From Thermocatellispora tengchongensis (GTDB lineage Bacteria; Actinomycetota; Actinomycetes; Streptosporangiales; Streptosporangiaceae), in contig NZ_JACHGN010000018.1 in assembly GCF_014202315.1 (NCBI RefSeq), positions 186,001 to 250,000 on the forward strand: 64,000 nucleotides of DNA, written 5' to 3'. The position numbers and the translations under genes are program-made. Positions 26,865-35,640 of this stretch are shown piece by piece. Within the stretch, counting starts at the first letter, position 1; each line of letters opens with the position of its first letter. The notes beneath the pieces were generated by a model. The model worked only from the letters and a program-made list of their open reading frames with translations. It was not told where the DNA came from and did not search any database.

Positions 26865-26876
26865 CCAGAATTCTGG
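26865..26876. promoter_or_regulatory. perfect palindrome upstream of the LAL gene
   Basis: CCAGAATTCTGG, a perfect 12-bp palindrome 61 bp upstream of the LAL start codon. It is flanked by the more distant inverted pair TTTAC (26838) and GTAAA (26877). A binding site controlling the regulator is possible. Confidence 0.4.
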
Positions 26877-27220
26877 GTAAACTTTGCGGCGAGGACGGCG
26901 GCCGGCCCCGGACGCGATTCCGGCCGCCGGCCGATTCAGCCGGACGTGTACGGACGCGCATGTGGTAAGAGCCGGCACAGGTGAGGTTGTGCCCGTATCC
27001 GTCCGGCCGATGTCACGTCATCGACCGGTATCACTTCGAATATCGTCGAAGGTTGGGGAACGGGTGGGCACGCAGGGCTCAGGCCACCGAGGCGGTCGCG
27101 CAGCGTGACCACGAGCGGCGGCCACCGGCGGAGGGGGCCGCACCCGGCAGGTGATTCGGCCCTCATGGAACCGGCTCCCGCGCACGGCCCCGGCGGCCCG
27201 CCGAGCGGGCTTCGGCCACC

Positions 27221-27346
27221 GTCGCGGCCCATGCCGCCATCCCGGCCCATGCTGCGGTCCTGGTCCGTGCTGCGGTCCTGGTCCGTGCCGCGGTCGCGGT
27301 CGGTGCTGTGGTCGCGGCCCGTGCCGCCGTCCCGGCCCGCCCCGCG
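27221..27346. repeat. 18-bp tandem repeat array A, seven units
   Basis: Seven consecutive units close to GTCCTGGTCCGTGCTGCG, two nearly identical and the rest with two to five changes. The unit is a multiple of three but all frames give low-complexity hexapeptides. Confidence 0.85.
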
Positions 27347-27357
27347 CAGGCGCGTCG

Positions 27358-27393
27358 GCCTGCGGAGGCGCCCCGGCCTGCGGAGGCGCCCCG
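27358..27393. repeat. two perfect 18-bp repeats
   Basis: Two identical copies of GCCTGCGGAGGCGCCCCG, directly after array A and with the same 18-bp period. Confidence 0.85.
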
Positions 27394-27660
27394 GCCCGCC
27401 CGCTGCCCGGCTCGCCGGACCCGGCGGCCCGGACCGCGATGAGCGACGCCCGGACGCCGGTCACAGAACCACCGTGCCGGGCGACGGCAGGGGAGGTTCC
27501 GGGGGCGATGCCCGCCGGCCGCGGGCGTGATCTGTGTGCGGCGGATGCCGCATGGGGGCGGGCGGTGCGCACGCGCTGGCGGCGGCACCGGATCGCCTGG
27601 TGGTGAGGGGCGGGCCGTCAGGGGGCCGGCAGGTCCTGACGGACGTGATCGTGCCGGCCG

Positions 27661-27834
27661 GCCAGGCCATGGGCGCGTGCCTGGGCCTGGGCGCGTGTCT
27701 CGTCGTGGGCGTGTGCCTGGCCATGGGCCTTTGCCTGGGCGTGGGCGCGTGCGTGGGCTTGGCCACGTGTCTCGGCTTTGGCGTGTGCCTGGGCGTGTGC
27801 CTGGGCTTGGATTCGTGCGTGGGCTTGGGCGCGT
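27661..27834. repeat. 18-bp tandem repeat array B, about ten units
   Basis: Nine 18-bp units and one 12-bp unit related to GCCTGGGCGTGGGCGCGT. On the plus strand the frame reads CLGxGx hexapeptides; on the minus strand it reads RHxPxP-type hexapeptides. It shares period and GC-rich style with array A 300 bp away. Confidence 0.85.
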
Positions 27835-29026
27835 GTCCGGGCTCGGTCCCCGTGCGCCCGTCGGCGGGGCTCGGCCGTCCATGGCCCTGGTGCGGCCGGG
27901 CTGGGGTGGTCGTCGCCGAGGCGGCCGGTGTTGTCCGCGCGCGTACGGCCGGGTGGCCGGCAGGGCTCGTCGGGCCGCGCCCGCGTCGGCTCACCGGCGC
28001 GGTGGCGGCGGGCGATCGTGCGTTCCTGTGCCGGTCAGCGCCCGGCCGGGCACAACGCTCCGGCTCGGCGGCGGTGTTCACATGGACCTTGCGGTGCCCC
28101 TCCGCGACTTCCACAACTATCACCCCGTGTGTTCCAGTCCCAGCAGCAACCTCGATCGAAGACGCTCTCGATGGAGTTGTGCGCCCCCGCGCCCTGCCGA
28201 ATCGGCCGCTCCGGAACTGCTGCCATCCCGCGGGGCACGGGCTCCTTTCGTCCGGGTGGATCACCAGCCGATACCGTCACGCAACGTGACCGCGGACGGG
28301 CGGTCGTCACCGCCTGCCCAACGGACTTCCAAGAGCCGGTATCGCTCATTGTATTTGCAAGAGTATGCCGCTTCGGCTGCCGGGCCGCAATGAGCGGTAC
28401 GTACTCACATTGTCACGAACCACGATGTCAGGGATGCGGTTGCCGTCGGCAATAGCCGGTGATTAGTCCGTTTCAGGGGGGTACGCCGTTGGAATAAGGG
28501 GCGGTTCGTGATAAGGCGGTGAGGGTGGGCGTGCCGCACCCGAACTTCATCATCTGGTGAAGCGATGTCTGACGCGCGCGCCTGACCTGCGCCGATCTTG
28601 TGTCATACACCCGGGCGGACGCCCGCGCCGATTTGCGGTCCCGTCCCCCCGCGGCGCGGCGCCCGTCCCCCCGCGGCTCCCGCCGCCCGAACCCCTGTTC
28701 CGGACACCTGCGATACGCCGCCGCGAGCCCCGGCGCCGACCGCCCGCCGACAGGCCCGATCCGAGCAAGGCTCACGTCTTTGGGCCGTTCCGGCGGGGCG
28801 TGTGCCCGCCCGTCCGCCGCGCCCCGTCCGCCGGGACCGCGGCCGGAGGTGCTCATCGCGCTCGCCGGGGGGCCGGGCCGAAATCGGCCCCGCGCGGAGC
28901 CCGGCCGTCCGTGCGCCGCAACCGCCCCCGCCCGACTCCGGTCACCTCGCACCCGGTTCGGCGCCAAGGTGCGGAAAACGGTGTCGTGCGCGGAGCGGGA
29001 CCACGCAAATCGCGGGCATCCTTCTC

Positions 29027-29052
29027 GGTCATTCGAGCTTGGTCATTCGAGC
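29027..29052 (+). repeat. 12-bp direct repeat upstream of the acyltransferase promoter
   Basis: GGTCATTCGAGC occurs twice (29027-29038 and 29041-29052), 14 bp apart start to start, about 20-45 bp upstream of the TTAGGGGTTG element. The spacing suggests an extra activator site. The ATTCGAG core also occurs between the two boxes at 36717-36742. Confidence 0.5.
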
Positions 29053-29072
29053 CGGTATGGTGAGCCGCCGCT

Positions 29073-29108
29073 TTAGGGGTTGACGGGCCCGTGGAATGCG
29101 GGCGAAAT
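29073..29108 (+). promoter_or_regulatory. TTAGGGGTTG-type cluster promoter (acyltransferase)
   Basis: TTAGGGGTT (29073-29081) overlaps a -35-like TTGACG (29080-29085); 17 nt later CGAAAT could serve as -10. This gives a leader of about 75 nt before GTG 29188 and supports that start over ATG 29107. Confidence 0.6.
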
Positions 29109-29187
29109 GAGAATGCGGAAAAACAAAAGGCCGGAGATCCCGGCGGCGGGCGTCTCGCCGGGCAAGCCCGCGGAGAAGGGTTCACCT

Positions 29188-30132
29188 GTGTCGCTGGGAT
29201 ACTTCTTCAAGGCCGGGGCCGCCCTTGAGCCGCAGGGAGAGGCGCTCTACGGCCGCTACGAGGTCATGCGCACCTGGTGCGACCAGGCGGCCGGCTGGCT
29301 CGGCATCGGCGTGGACGAGCTGCTCTCGCTGGAGATCAGGACCGACGAGCTGGCCCATATCCCGCTGCTGCGCAGCATCGTGGTCTCCCTCGGCATCGTG
29401 GACGTCCTGGAGGCGGCCGGGGTCCGGGCCCGGAGTGTCGGCGGCTACAGCAGCGGGGTCATGGTCGCGTCGTGCGTGGCCGGGGGCATCGAGCGCAAGG
29501 ACCTGCTGTCGCTGGCCCGGCGCATGATGGAGGCGCCCGACCTGTCGCTGGGGCCCCGGCCGCAAGGGCTGGCCCAGCTCGCGTTCCCGCGTGCCACGCC
29601 CCAGCGCGAGATCGACTGGTACTACGGGGACGTGTGGCCGGAGGTGTACCTGGCGGCCGACTCCGGGCTGACCGCCGACGGCGAGTACCGCATGATCACC
29701 GTGTCGGGGTACCTCGACGTGCTCGAACGGCTGGCCACGCACATGCCGGCGGATCGGGCGCTGGTCTACCCCTCCTTCGGCGCGCTGCACAGCCCGCTGT
29801 CACGGCCGCTGCGCGACTTCATGGAGCCGCACGTACGCCGGACGCGGTTCCATGACCCGCGGCTGCCGCTGTTCACCGGGTTCCGGCGGGAGCCGGTGAC
29901 CACGGCCGCCGAGGTCGCCGGCGCGTTCGTGCGCAACTACACCGACCCCATCTGGCTGGGGCACCTGCACGACGGCATGAGGCAGGCCGGGGTGCGGGTG
30001 GCGGTCGCCCCGGGGCCGGGCAAGCCGCTGCAGATGTCGGTGCTGCGCTGGCCGTTCGAGGTGCTTGAGGTGCTGACCCCCGACGACGTGGCCGACGCCC
30101 TGCTCACCCTGCACGACCTCGCGCTGCTCTGA
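29188..30132 (+). CDS. discrete acyltransferase (FabD-like)
   Basis: Stand-alone malonyl-transacylase-fold protein, 314 aa. The nucleophile elbow reads GYSSGV instead of the usual GHSxGE, so the residues beside the active Ser differ. The anchoring Arg (LARRMMEA) and the catalytic His (ALHSPLSRP) are present, so activity is plausible. GTG 29188 is chosen because GGAGAAGGG lies 7 nt upstream and an upstream cluster promoter would otherwise run into the coding region; ATG 29107 is an in-frame alternative. It might load an ACP, act in trans on the PKS, or remove wrong acyl groups as an editing hydrolase. It converges on the efflux genes with an 8-bp gap. Confidence 0.8.
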   Translation: MSLGYFFKAGAALEPQGEALYGRYEVMRTWCDQAAGWLGIGVDELLSLEIRTDELAHIPLLRSIVVSLGIVDVLEAAGVRARSVGGYSSGVMVASCVAGGIERKDLLSLARRMMEAPDLSLGPRPQGLAQLAFPRATPQREIDWYYGDVWPEVYLAADSGLTADGEYRMITVSGYLDVLERLATHMPADRALVYPSFGALHSPLSRPLRDFMEPHVRRTRFHDPRLPLFTGFRREPVTTAAEVAGAFVRNYTDPIWLGHLHDGMRQAGVRVAVAPGPGKPLQMSVLRWPFEVLEVLTPDDVADALLTLHDLALL

Positions 30133-30140
30133 CCCGGCGC

Positions 30141-31781
30141 TCACGCCTCCAGGTCGCGCCGCCGGAAGCCCGCGTACGCGGCGGCCACGAGCACGGCCGC
30201 CAGCACGGTGAACGCGATCGGCGCCGCCCAGTTCAGCGTCATCATGGGGTGGCTGTAGCCGAACGGGGTGAACACGAAGGCGCCCCGGCCGATCAGTCCC
30301 GCTTCGCCGACGGCCACGAGGATCAGCAGGACCACCAGGAACCCCCAGCCGACCGCCACCGCGGCGCGCGGCACCAGGCCGTACAGGGCGAGGGTGACCG
30401 CGGCGATGAACCACACGGCCGGCAGCCCGAGCAGCGCCTGGCCGACCTGGTGGGTCAGCTTCTCCGGCTGCCCCGTGGCCAGCGCGTACGGCACGCCGGT
30501 GCCGAGCCCGACGAGTAGCAGCATCAGGCTCGGCCCGGCGAGCGCGAACAGGACATGACCGGACAGCCAGCGGCTCCGGCTCACCGGCCCGGCCAGCAGG
30601 GTGGCCGCGAACGCCTTCTCCTCTTCGGCGTGGGCGCGCAGCGGAATGCTCACGGCGGGCACGCCGACCACGAGGAGCAGCACGAAGGTGATGATCGCCA
30701 GGAAGGCGTCGCCGACGCTGTCGCTGTCCAGCCCGGCGAGCCATTCGCGCAGCACCCCGAGCCCGCCCAGCCGGTCGTCGAAGGTGTTGGACACCCACCC
30801 GACCAGGATGCTGACCACGGTCAGGCTCAGCGTCCAGGTCAGCAGGTGGTCGTGGTGGAGCCGCCAGGCGAGGGCGAGCGGACTGCGCAGCCGGGGCCCC
30901 GCCTGCGGCGGCCCGAACGTGCCGGCCCGGTCGGGGATCGTGCCGGAGCCGAGGTCGCGGCGCGCCGACAGCGCGTACGCGAGCGCGGCGAAGGCCACCG
31001 TGAGCGCGATCGGGACGAGTGCCACCCACCACTGCTCGTCCACGTAGACCCTGGCGAACCGGGTCCAGCCGATGGGCGACAGCCAGGCCAGCCACTCGCT
31101 CTCACCCCGGGCGCCGCCGATCCCGGGGGCGAAGGCGGCGGCGAGCAGGCCGACGCAGATGCCGCGGCCGAGCGCGGAGCTCTGGGCGAGCTGGGCCACC
31201 GTTCCGGCCGCCGCCCCGTACGCGCACCCGATCAGGGCGAACAGCAGGCCGTAGAGCAGCGAGCCCGCGAGCGGGTATCCGGTGACCAGGACGAGCAGGA
31301 GCGTCAGGGCCAGCCCGCTGACCAGGTTCGCGGCGAAGACCGCGGCGAACGCCGCGGTCAGCCCCGCCTGGCGGCCCACCGCGGTGGCGCTGATCAGCTC
31401 CCTGCGGCCCGACTCCTCCTCCGTGCGGGTGTGCCGGATCACCATGAGGGCGCTGGCGAGCCCGGCGACCAGGACGCCCTGGGCCGCCGAGCGCCAGGCG
31501 ACGATGCCCTGCATGGAGGTGTCGACGACCGGCCCGAGGACCGACAGCGTGACCGGGTTGGCCTCGTTGCCCTGGGCGAAGACCTCGCGCGACTCGGGCG
31601 TCGGCAGCAGCGCCTCCAGGGAGAAGGCGTTGAAGATCGGGATCGCCACCAGCAGCAGGATCCAGATCGCGAAGCGGACCTTGTCGCGGCCCAGGATGAA
31701 CAGCAGCAGGGTCAGGGCGCCGGTGTGCTGCCGGGCGGGCGCGTGGGCGCCGCCGGAGACGGTCGCGGTGGTGGCGGCCAT
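30141..31781 (-). CDS. ABC-2-type efflux permease (tetronasin-resistance type)
   Basis: Polytopic membrane protein, 546 aa, with about twelve hydrophobic segments in two repeated halves, matching the fused permease of the TnrB3-like efflux family found in polyether and other polyketide producers. ATG 31781 begins 2 nt after the stop of the ATPase gene, so the two are co-translated. It probably forms the channel that exports the cluster product and gives self-resistance (inference from context). Confidence 0.85.
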   Translation of the reverse strand: MAATTATVSGGAHAPARQHTGALTLLLFILGRDKVRFAIWILLLVAIPIFNAFSLEALLPTPESREVFAQGNEANPVTLSVLGPVVDTSMQGIVAWRSAAQGVLVAGLASALMVIRHTRTEEESGRRELISATAVGRQAGLTAAFAAVFAANLVSGLALTLLLVLVTGYPLAGSLLYGLLFALIGCAYGAAAGTVAQLAQSSALGRGICVGLLAAAFAPGIGGARGESEWLAWLSPIGWTRFARVYVDEQWWVALVPIALTVAFAALAYALSARRDLGSGTIPDRAGTFGPPQAGPRLRSPLALAWRLHHDHLLTWTLSLTVVSILVGWVSNTFDDRLGGLGVLREWLAGLDSDSVGDAFLAIITFVLLLVVGVPAVSIPLRAHAEEEKAFAATLLAGPVSRSRWLSGHVLFALAGPSLMLLLVGLGTGVPYALATGQPEKLTHQVGQALLGLPAVWFIAAVTLALYGLVPRAAVAVGWGFLVVLLILVAVGEAGLIGRGAFVFTPFGYSHPMMTLNWAAPIAFTVLAAVLVAAAYAGFRRRDLEA

Positions 31782-31783
31782 GC

Positions 31784-32713
31784 TCAGCGCCCCCGCGTCG
31801 TGCCGGAGGAGGCGGTCTCGGCGCCGGAGCCGGTGCGCTGGTAGTGGCGCATGAACAGCTCCTCCAGCGACGCGGGCTGCGCGGTGATGCCGCGCAGGCC
31901 GAGCGCGCTGAGCCGGCCCATGACCTCGCCGATGTGCTCGGTGTCCACGGTGCAGTGCAGCCGCGAGCCCTCGACGCGCGCGTCGTGCACGCCGGGCAGG
32001 CCGCTCACCTGGCCGGGGTCGCCGGTGAGGTCGGCCGTGACCGTCGTACGGGTGAGGTGGCGCAGCTCCTCCAGCGTGCCGCTCTCGACGATGCGCCCGT
32101 CGCGGATGATGCTCACCCGGTCGCACAGCACCTCGACCTCGGCGAGGATGTGGCTGGACAGCAGGACGGTCACGCCCTGGTGCTTCTTCTCCGCGACGCA
32201 TTTGCGGAACTCCGCCTCCATCAGCGGATCGAGCCCCGAGGTCGGCTCGTCGAGCAGCAGGAGCTCGGCGTTGGACGCCAGCGCCGCCACCAGGGCGACC
32301 TTCTGCCGGTTGCCCTTGGAGTAGGTGTGGGCCCTCTTGCGGGGATCGAGCGCGAAACGCTCGATCAGCTCGTCGCGGCGGCGCCGGTCGAGGTCGCCGC
32401 GCAGCCGGCCGAGCAGGTCGATGATCTCGCCGCCGGTGAGGTTGGGCCACAGGGTGACGTCGCCGGGCACGTAGACCAGGCGGCGGTGCAGCTCCACCGC
32501 GTCGCGCCACGGGTCGCCGCCGAGCAGGGTCACCTCGCCCGAGGTGGCGCGGAGCATGCCGAGCAGGATCCGCAGCGTGGTGGTCTTTCCGGCGCCGTTG
32601 GGGCCCAGGTAGCCGTGGACCTCGGCCGTGGTCACCGTGAGATTCAGCCCGTCGAGCGCGCGGGTGCGGCCGAAGGTCTTGACCAGGCCGGTCGCCGAAA
32701 TCGCCGTTGTCAT
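31784..32713 (-). CDS. ABC transporter ATP-binding protein (efflux, TnrB2/DrrA-like)
   Basis: Cytosolic ATPase, 309 aa, energising the adjacent permease. Walker [10 protein letters not shown] is near residue 35, the signature is the variant YSKGNRQK, and Walker B is [12 protein letters not shown]. The C-terminal ~90 residues form the regulatory extension of drug-export ATPases. The segment [16 protein letters not shown] is characteristic of the tetronasin-resistance-like subgroup as I recall it. ATG 32713 follows GAGGAACC. Likely a self-resistance exporter for the polyketide. Confidence 0.9.
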   Translation of the reverse strand: MTTAISATGLVKTFGRTRALDGLNLTVTTAEVHGYLGPNGAGKTTTLRILLGMLRATSGEVTLLGGDPWRDAVELHRRLVYVPGDVTLWPNLTGGEIIDLLGRLRGDLDRRRRDELIERFALDPRKRAHTYSKGNRQKVALVAALASNAELLLLDEPTSGLDPLMEAEFRKCVAEKKHQGVTVLLSSHILAEVEVLCDRVSIIRDGRIVESGTLEELRHLTRTTVTADLTGDPGQVSGLPGVHDARVEGSRLHCTVDTEHIGEVMGRLSALGLRGITAQPASLEELFMRHYQRTGSGAETASSGTTRGR

Positions 32714-32910
32714 GGTTCCTCACCGGGGGCAGTGGACGGCCCGCCGGGCGGGACCGGCTGACCGCGTGGGTGTGGAGCGTATTGCTGGCCTGCGATTCGT
32801 GGTGGTGCCCGGACGGCAATCATAGGCCAGGCCGCTTGACCACGCTATCGGGAGCGGTGAAGTGCGGTTGTCATCGTAATTGAATTGACGCGCGGGAGTG
32901 CGCGGCCCGG

Positions 32911-32920
32911 CCCCCTAATT
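32911..32920 (-). promoter_or_regulatory. degenerate cluster box upstream of the efflux operon
   Basis: Minus strand AATTAGGGGG about 200 nt upstream of the ATPase start. It shares the TTAGGGG core with the cluster promoters but lacks the following TTG hexamer; TCAATT lies at the right distance for a -10. A weak candidate. Confidence 0.3.
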
Positions 32921-32945
32921 TCCCCGGGCGATTATTCGGCGCCCC

Positions 32946-34064
32946 CTATCCGCCCCTACCGGCCTGCGCCCATATGGCCAGCGTGCCGGCCACCTCGGCG
33001 GGCGGCGGCAGCGCGGCGCACTCCGCGGCCAGCCGCTCCGCGCCCGCCCGGAGAGCCGGGTCCTCCACCAGCCGTCGCAGCAGCGCCGCGTCCACGTCCT
33101 CGGGACGGGCGGTGATCGCCGCGCCCTGCCGGGTCACGGCCTGCGCGTTGAGGTGGCGGGGCAGTTCGTCGGGCAGCACGAGCTGGGGGACGCCCGCGGC
33201 GACCGCGCTCATCACGGTGCCCGCGCCGCCGTGGTGCACGAGCGCCGACGCCCCGGGCAGCAGCCGGGGCAGCGGCACCCATCCCGCCGCCTCCACGTTC
33301 GGCGGCAGCGGTTCGTACGCCTTCGCCGCCTCCGGGGGCATCGCCAGGACGACATCGGCATCGACCTGGCCGGCGGCCCGCAGGATCCGGCCCAGCCGCC
33401 CGATGCGGTCGTCCTGGGTGGAGGTGCCGCCGGTGACGACCAGGCGGGGCCGGGGAGACGGGGCCTGCCGGCAGGGGAGCACGAACCCGCCGCTGTAGGG
33501 CATGTGCCGCATGGCCAGGTCGCGCGGCTTGCCGGTGGCCAGCGCGGGCGGCACGGCGGTGACGATCCGCTCGGGCGCGCGCGCCTGTGGCGGCAGGTCG
33601 TGCCCGAACGCGCCGGCGAGCACGTCCGCGAGGTGGCCGAGCATCGAGGAGGTGTCGCAGATCTCGATGTCGTGCCGGACCGAGGGCACGCCCCGCCGGG
33701 CCGCCGCCACCGCGCCGATCGGGGTGATCTCGGAGTAGACCACCAGATCGGGCCGCCACGCCTCGGCCAGTTCCGCCAGCGGCCGGGCCAGCGTGTCGTT
33801 CAGGGCGGCGAACTTCATCCCGTGCGCGCGCAGGGCGCCCAGCCCCTGCACGTCGGGGTAGCGCCGGTGCAGTTGCTCCTCCCACTCCTCCACGGCGAAT
33901 CCGGGGAGCAGGTCGGCGACCGGCAGGCCGGCCTGCCGGACGTGTTCGGTGACCCCCGCGGTGGCGAACAACACGTCGTTGCCCGTCGTACGGCCGGCCC
34001 AGGCGAGCGGCACCAGCGGCAGGACGTGACTGAGCACCGGATTGGCGACGAACAACATTCTCAC
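32946..34064 (-). CDS. GT1-family glycosyltransferase
   Basis: GT-B-fold glycosyltransferase of family GT1, 372 aa, transferring a nucleotide-activated deoxysugar to the polyketide or to a first sugar. It begins RMLFVANPVLSHVLPL, the usual first strand and loop. The C-terminal donor site has the conserved LVHHGGAGTVMSA, and VTGGTSTQ precedes it. GTG 34064 gives the expected family N-terminus; TTG 34073 and ATG 34058 are in-frame alternatives. No ribosome site is visible, but TATATT stands about 10 nt upstream, so the mRNA may be leaderless. One of two glycosyltransferases here. Confidence 0.87.
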   Translation of the reverse strand: MRMLFVANPVLSHVLPLVPLAWAGRTTGNDVLFATAGVTEHVRQAGLPVADLLPGFAVEEWEEQLHRRYPDVQGLGALRAHGMKFAALNDTLARPLAELAEAWRPDLVVYSEITPIGAVAAARRGVPSVRHDIEICDTSSMLGHLADVLAGAFGHDLPPQARAPERIVTAVPPALATGKPRDLAMRHMPYSGGFVLPCRQAPSPRPRLVVTGGTSTQDDRIGRLGRILRAAGQVDADVVLAMPPEAAKAYEPLPPNVEAAGWVPLPRLLPGASALVHHGGAGTVMSAVAAGVPQLVLPDELPRHLNAQAVTRQGAAITARPEDVDAALLRRLVEDPALRAGAERLAAECAALPPPAEVAGTLAIWAQAGRGG

Positions 34065-34237
34065 GTGCGCCAATATATTGCCGCCGGGTCCACCGGAAAA
34101 TGCGAAAAATAGGGGATTTGGCGAGTTAATTGGAAATGTGGGGTGGTCGCCGGTGCGTGCCTGTCTGTCCGCCGTATCCCGTCACGCTGCGCGACCCGGG
34201 CCCCGACCCCGTTCCCCCGGACCCCAGAGGCGCGCGG

Positions 34238-34273
34238 TAGGGGTTGACCGCCGCTCCGGCACGGGACGACGAT
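34238..34273 (+). promoter_or_regulatory. TTAGGGGTTG-type cluster promoter (glycosyltransferase 2)
   Basis: TAGGGGTT (34238-34245) overlaps TTGACC (34244-34249); GACGAT follows after 18 nt. The ribosome site GGAGG and ATG 34302 lie directly downstream. Confidence 0.6.
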
Positions 34274-34301
34274 CGGCGCAACGAGCCGCCGGAGGACGCC
34301 G

Positions 34302-35561
34302 ATGCGAGTGCTGTTCCTGGCGCTGCCGGCCCGCACCCACCTGTACTCGATGGTCCCCCTGGCGTGGTCCCTGCACGCGGCGGGGCACCAGGTGTGCGTG
34401 GCCAGCGCGCCCGACCTCACCGCCGAGATCACCCGTACCGGGCTCACGCCGGTCGCGATCGGCGAGACGGCCGACATCGACGCCAAGGCCCGCCGCCGTA
34501 CCAGGAGCGAGGTCACCAACGCCTGGACGGCGATGGCCGAGTCCAGGCCGGAGATGCTGACGTGGGACTTCGTCCTGCCCGTCCTGGCCTACAGCGCCCG
34601 GGTCATGCAGGAGCTCAACACGCCGCGGGCCATCGACGACCTGGTGGCCTTCGCCCGCGAATGGCGGCCCGACCTGGTCGTCTGGGATCCGCTCACCATG
34701 GCCGGGCCGATCGCCGCCCGCGTCACCGGCGCGGCGCACGCCCGGATGCTGTGGGGGATGGACCTGCTGGGCCGGATGCGCAGGATCTTCCTCGACATCG
34801 CCGCCCACCCGCTGTCGGAGTTCACCGAGGACCCGCTGGGCGAGTGGCTGCGGCGCGCGCTCAAGGCGTACGACCGCGACTTCGACGAGGAGGTCGTCGC
34901 CGGCCAGTGGACCATCGACCCCTGGCCGTCCTGGCTCGGCTTCCCGCTCGGGCTCAGGCGGGTCGCCGCGAGATACGTGCCCTACAACGGGCCGGTGCCC
35001 ATCCCGCGGTGGGTGCTGCGGCCACCGGAGCGGCCCCGGGTGTGCCTGACGCTCGGGCTGTCGCAACGGGAGGTCGAGGGGGAGCACGAGGGCGCCCTGC
35101 CCGCGATGCTGGAGGCGCTGGGCGGCCTGGACGTCGAAGTGGTCGCCACGCTGAACGCCGCGCAGCTCGCGGCGGTCCCGGCGCTGCCGGGCAACGTGCG
35201 CCCGGTCGACTTCGTGCCGCTGAGCACGCTCCTGCCGGCCTGCTCGCTGATCATCCACCACGGCGGTTCCGGCACCTTCGGCAACGCGCTCGTGGCGGGG
35301 GTGCCGCAGTTCGTCGTCCCGGACGGCACCTGGGACAGCACCCTCATCGGCGCCAGGCTCGCCGAGCGCGGCGCCGGCCTGTCGGCGGGACCGGACGAGC
35401 GCACCCCCGAGGCCCTGCGCGAACAGGTGCGCCGCATGATCGACGACCCGTCCTTCCGGGCGAACGCCGCCCTGGCCCGCGACGAGGCGCTCGCCGCGCC
35501 CTCCCTCGCGTCGGTCGCCGCCGAACTGGAGACGCTGACCTCGGCGCACCGCACCGGCTGA
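34302..35561 (+). CDS. GT1-family glycosyltransferase (EryCIII/DesVII-like)
   Basis: Macrolide-type glycosyltransferase, 419 aa, of the activator-dependent EryCIII/DesVII subgroup. The N-terminal motif is MRVLFLALPARTHLYSMVPLAW, split here as an acceptor-domain first strand; the middle FDEEVVAGQWTIDPWPSW and the donor-site LIIHHGGSGTFGNAL are typical. GGAGG precedes ATG 34302 by 6 nt. Members of this subgroup usually need a P450-like helper (EryCII/DesVIII); none is seen in this window, so it may lie to the right or be unnecessary. Likely substrate: a TDP-3-amino-2,3,6-trideoxyhexose made by the neighbouring genes. Confidence 0.9.
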   Translation: MRVLFLALPARTHLYSMVPLAWSLHAAGHQVCVASAPDLTAEITRTGLTPVAIGETADIDAKARRRTRSEVTNAWTAMAESRPEMLTWDFVLPVLAYSARVMQELNTPRAIDDLVAFAREWRPDLVVWDPLTMAGPIAARVTGAAHARMLWGMDLLGRMRRIFLDIAAHPLSEFTEDPLGEWLRRALKAYDRDFDEEVVAGQWTIDPWPSWLGFPLGLRRVAARYVPYNGPVPIPRWVLRPPERPRVCLTLGLSQREVEGEHEGALPAMLEALGGLDVEVVATLNAAQLAAVPALPGNVRPVDFVPLSTLLPACSLIIHHGGSGTFGNALVAGVPQFVVPDGTWDSTLIGARLAERGAGLSAGPDERTPEALREQVRRMIDDPSFRANAALARDEALAAPSLASVAAELETLTSAHRTG

Positions 35562-35640
35562 GGCCCTACCGCGCCAAGGGCCCGGGGCGTACGAGGGCCG
35601 CGCCGAGGTACCGGCCGCAAGGTCGGCAGTGTGGTGACGG

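Larger units (their letters stand above)
26877..29026. other. gene-poor 2-kb region with low-complexity repeats
   Basis: Between the LAL regulator and the first cluster gene no reading frame looks like a real protein; all long frames on both strands give Pro/Arg/Ala or Gly/Cys low-complexity translations. The stretch holds 18-bp tandem arrays at 27221-27393 and 27661-27834, and an isolated palindrome TTGCCG-T-CGGCAA at 28440-28452. It may be a degraded gene, a regulatory leader or an untranslated RNA locus; nothing decides. Confidence 0.5.

Noticed and set aside
27461-28264. Minus-strand frame rich in RHxPxP repeats as a possible gene
   Set aside because: Same repeat array read backwards; start region lacks a ribosome site and the remaining sequence has no domain.
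27534-28289. Plus-strand frame with CLGxGx hexapeptide repeats as a possible protein
   Set aside because: The repeat reads equally well in other frames on both strands, flanking residues are low-complexity and there is no convincing ribosome site; kept only as a repeat array.
28440-28452. Palindrome TTGCCG-T-CGGCAA as an operator
   Set aside because: It is isolated, far from any start codon and not repeated elsewhere that I could see.
34110-34117. TAGGGGAT between the two glycosyltransferase genes
   Set aside because: It lacks the TT ending and any -35/-10 layout; the better box at 34238 already explains the plus-strand gene.
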